DNA of 5,123 nucleotides, from assembly GCA_028682845.1 (NCBI GenBank), contig JAJRAT010000017.1:1-5123 (forward strand). The letters run 5' to 3'. Under the pieces are notes generated by a model. That model worked only from the letters and a program-made list of their open reading frames with translations, did not search any database and was not told the origin of the DNA. Below are positions 4,920-5,123 of the stretch, piece by piece. How positions within the stretch are numbered: position 1 is the first letter of the stretch; every line of letters begins with the position of its first letter. Both the position numbers and the translations under genes were made by a program. The stretch comes from Methanothrix sp. (GTDB taxonomy: Archaea > Halobacteriota > Methanosarcinia > Methanotrichales > Methanotrichaceae).

Positions 4920-5123
4920 AAATATTGCGACTGCGAAAATGGCGGCAAACGCGGCAAGAAATCCCGGAGCATCGCTCTTCTTGGCGGATGATGCAATGGT
5001 GACCGAGGCGTTCCTGATCGCATCCGGTTTGAAGCCTGCGACATCCGTCACATTAAGGTTTGTCGTTGCATTCGCTTTTCCTGCTTTATTTACCAGGAAT
5101 GACAGGTCGGCAGAGCCGCAGCC
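4899..5123 (-). CDS. C-terminal end of a surface protein with PGF-CTERM-like sorting signal (partial)
   Basis: An open frame enters from the right edge and ends in TGA at 4901..4899, giving the last 74 residues of a larger protein. Its end has the three-part layout of a PGF-CTERM signal: a Pro-Gly-Phe motif in DAPGFLAAF (51-59), a hydrophobic helix to about residue 69, and a basic W-R-R cluster before the end (RRQCY). In haloarchaea and methanogens such signals are processed by archaeosortase ArtA, with the mature protein lipid-anchored outside the cell. Before it lie three N-glycosylation sequons (N-A-T, N-V-T, N-A-S) in a Thr/Asn/Ala-rich stretch, as expected for an S-layer-associated or adhesin-like protein. 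What the main body does cannot be seen. It is codirectional with the secreted DJ-1/rubredoxin gene, 72 bases away, but a hairpin and a new promoter separate them. Confidence 0.8.
   Translation of the reverse strand, partial: GCGSADLSFLVNKAGKANATTNLNVTDVAGFKPDAIRNASVTIASSAKKSDAPGFLAAFAAIFAVAIFWRRQCY

Noticed and set aside
4835..5044. Minus-strand open frame of 69 codons
   Set aside because: It is out of frame with the PGF-CTERM reading, which has a coherent sorting signal and glycosylation sequons across the same bases.

Overview
The window looks like part of an archaeal chromosome, most likely a methanogenic euryarchaeon of the Methanothrix/Methanosarcinales kind. The lineage is inferred, since no RNA marker is present. 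Reasons: a full-length PurP, the archaeal formate-dependent purine enzyme; a C-terminal PGF sorting signal of the archaeosortase type; TATA-like boxes about 25-30 bases before start codons that lack a ribosome binding site (leaderless transcripts); and Shine-Dalgarno sites only at internal operon genes.

Layout from left to right. On the minus strand, 1..2755 holds a compact three-gene unit read right to left: purP (1685..2755), a tandem-SIS-domain sugar-phosphate isomerase-like protein (444..1643) and a small metallophosphoesterase cut by the window edge (1..437). The last two genes are in the same frame, separated by one TGA, and the phosphoesterase starts at a TTG whose ribosome binding site overlaps that stop. 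Divergent from purP, 2884..3405 on the plus strand encodes a HisB-like protein that has lost most of the metal ligands of imidazoleglycerol-phosphate dehydratase. The 182-base gap 3406..3587 between converging genes is AT-rich, with degenerate TATATC repeats and T-rich tracts that fit terminators for both sides.

The right half carries exported proteins on the minus strand. 3588..4826 encodes a secreted protein with a signal peptide, a four-to-six-cysteine knuckle domain, a Gly/Thr-rich linker, a DJ-1/PfpI domain, a linker made by a 9-base minisatellite, and a C-terminal rubredoxin with unusual cysteine spacing. Beyond it, 4899..5123 is the C-terminal end of a surface protein with N-glycosylation sequons and a PGF-CTERM-like anchor; a strong inverted repeat covers its stop codon.

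Working picture: PurP consumes AICAR, a compound made both by purine synthesis and as the by-product of the HisF/HisH step that makes the substrate of HisB. A catalytically depleted HisB-like protein divergent from purP is therefore suggestive of a link at the purine/histidine junction. The secreted DJ-1/rubredoxin fusion is the other stand-out item: a redox-type iron domain placed outside the cell membrane. No RNA genes, insertion sequences, integrases or CRISPR arrays were seen.
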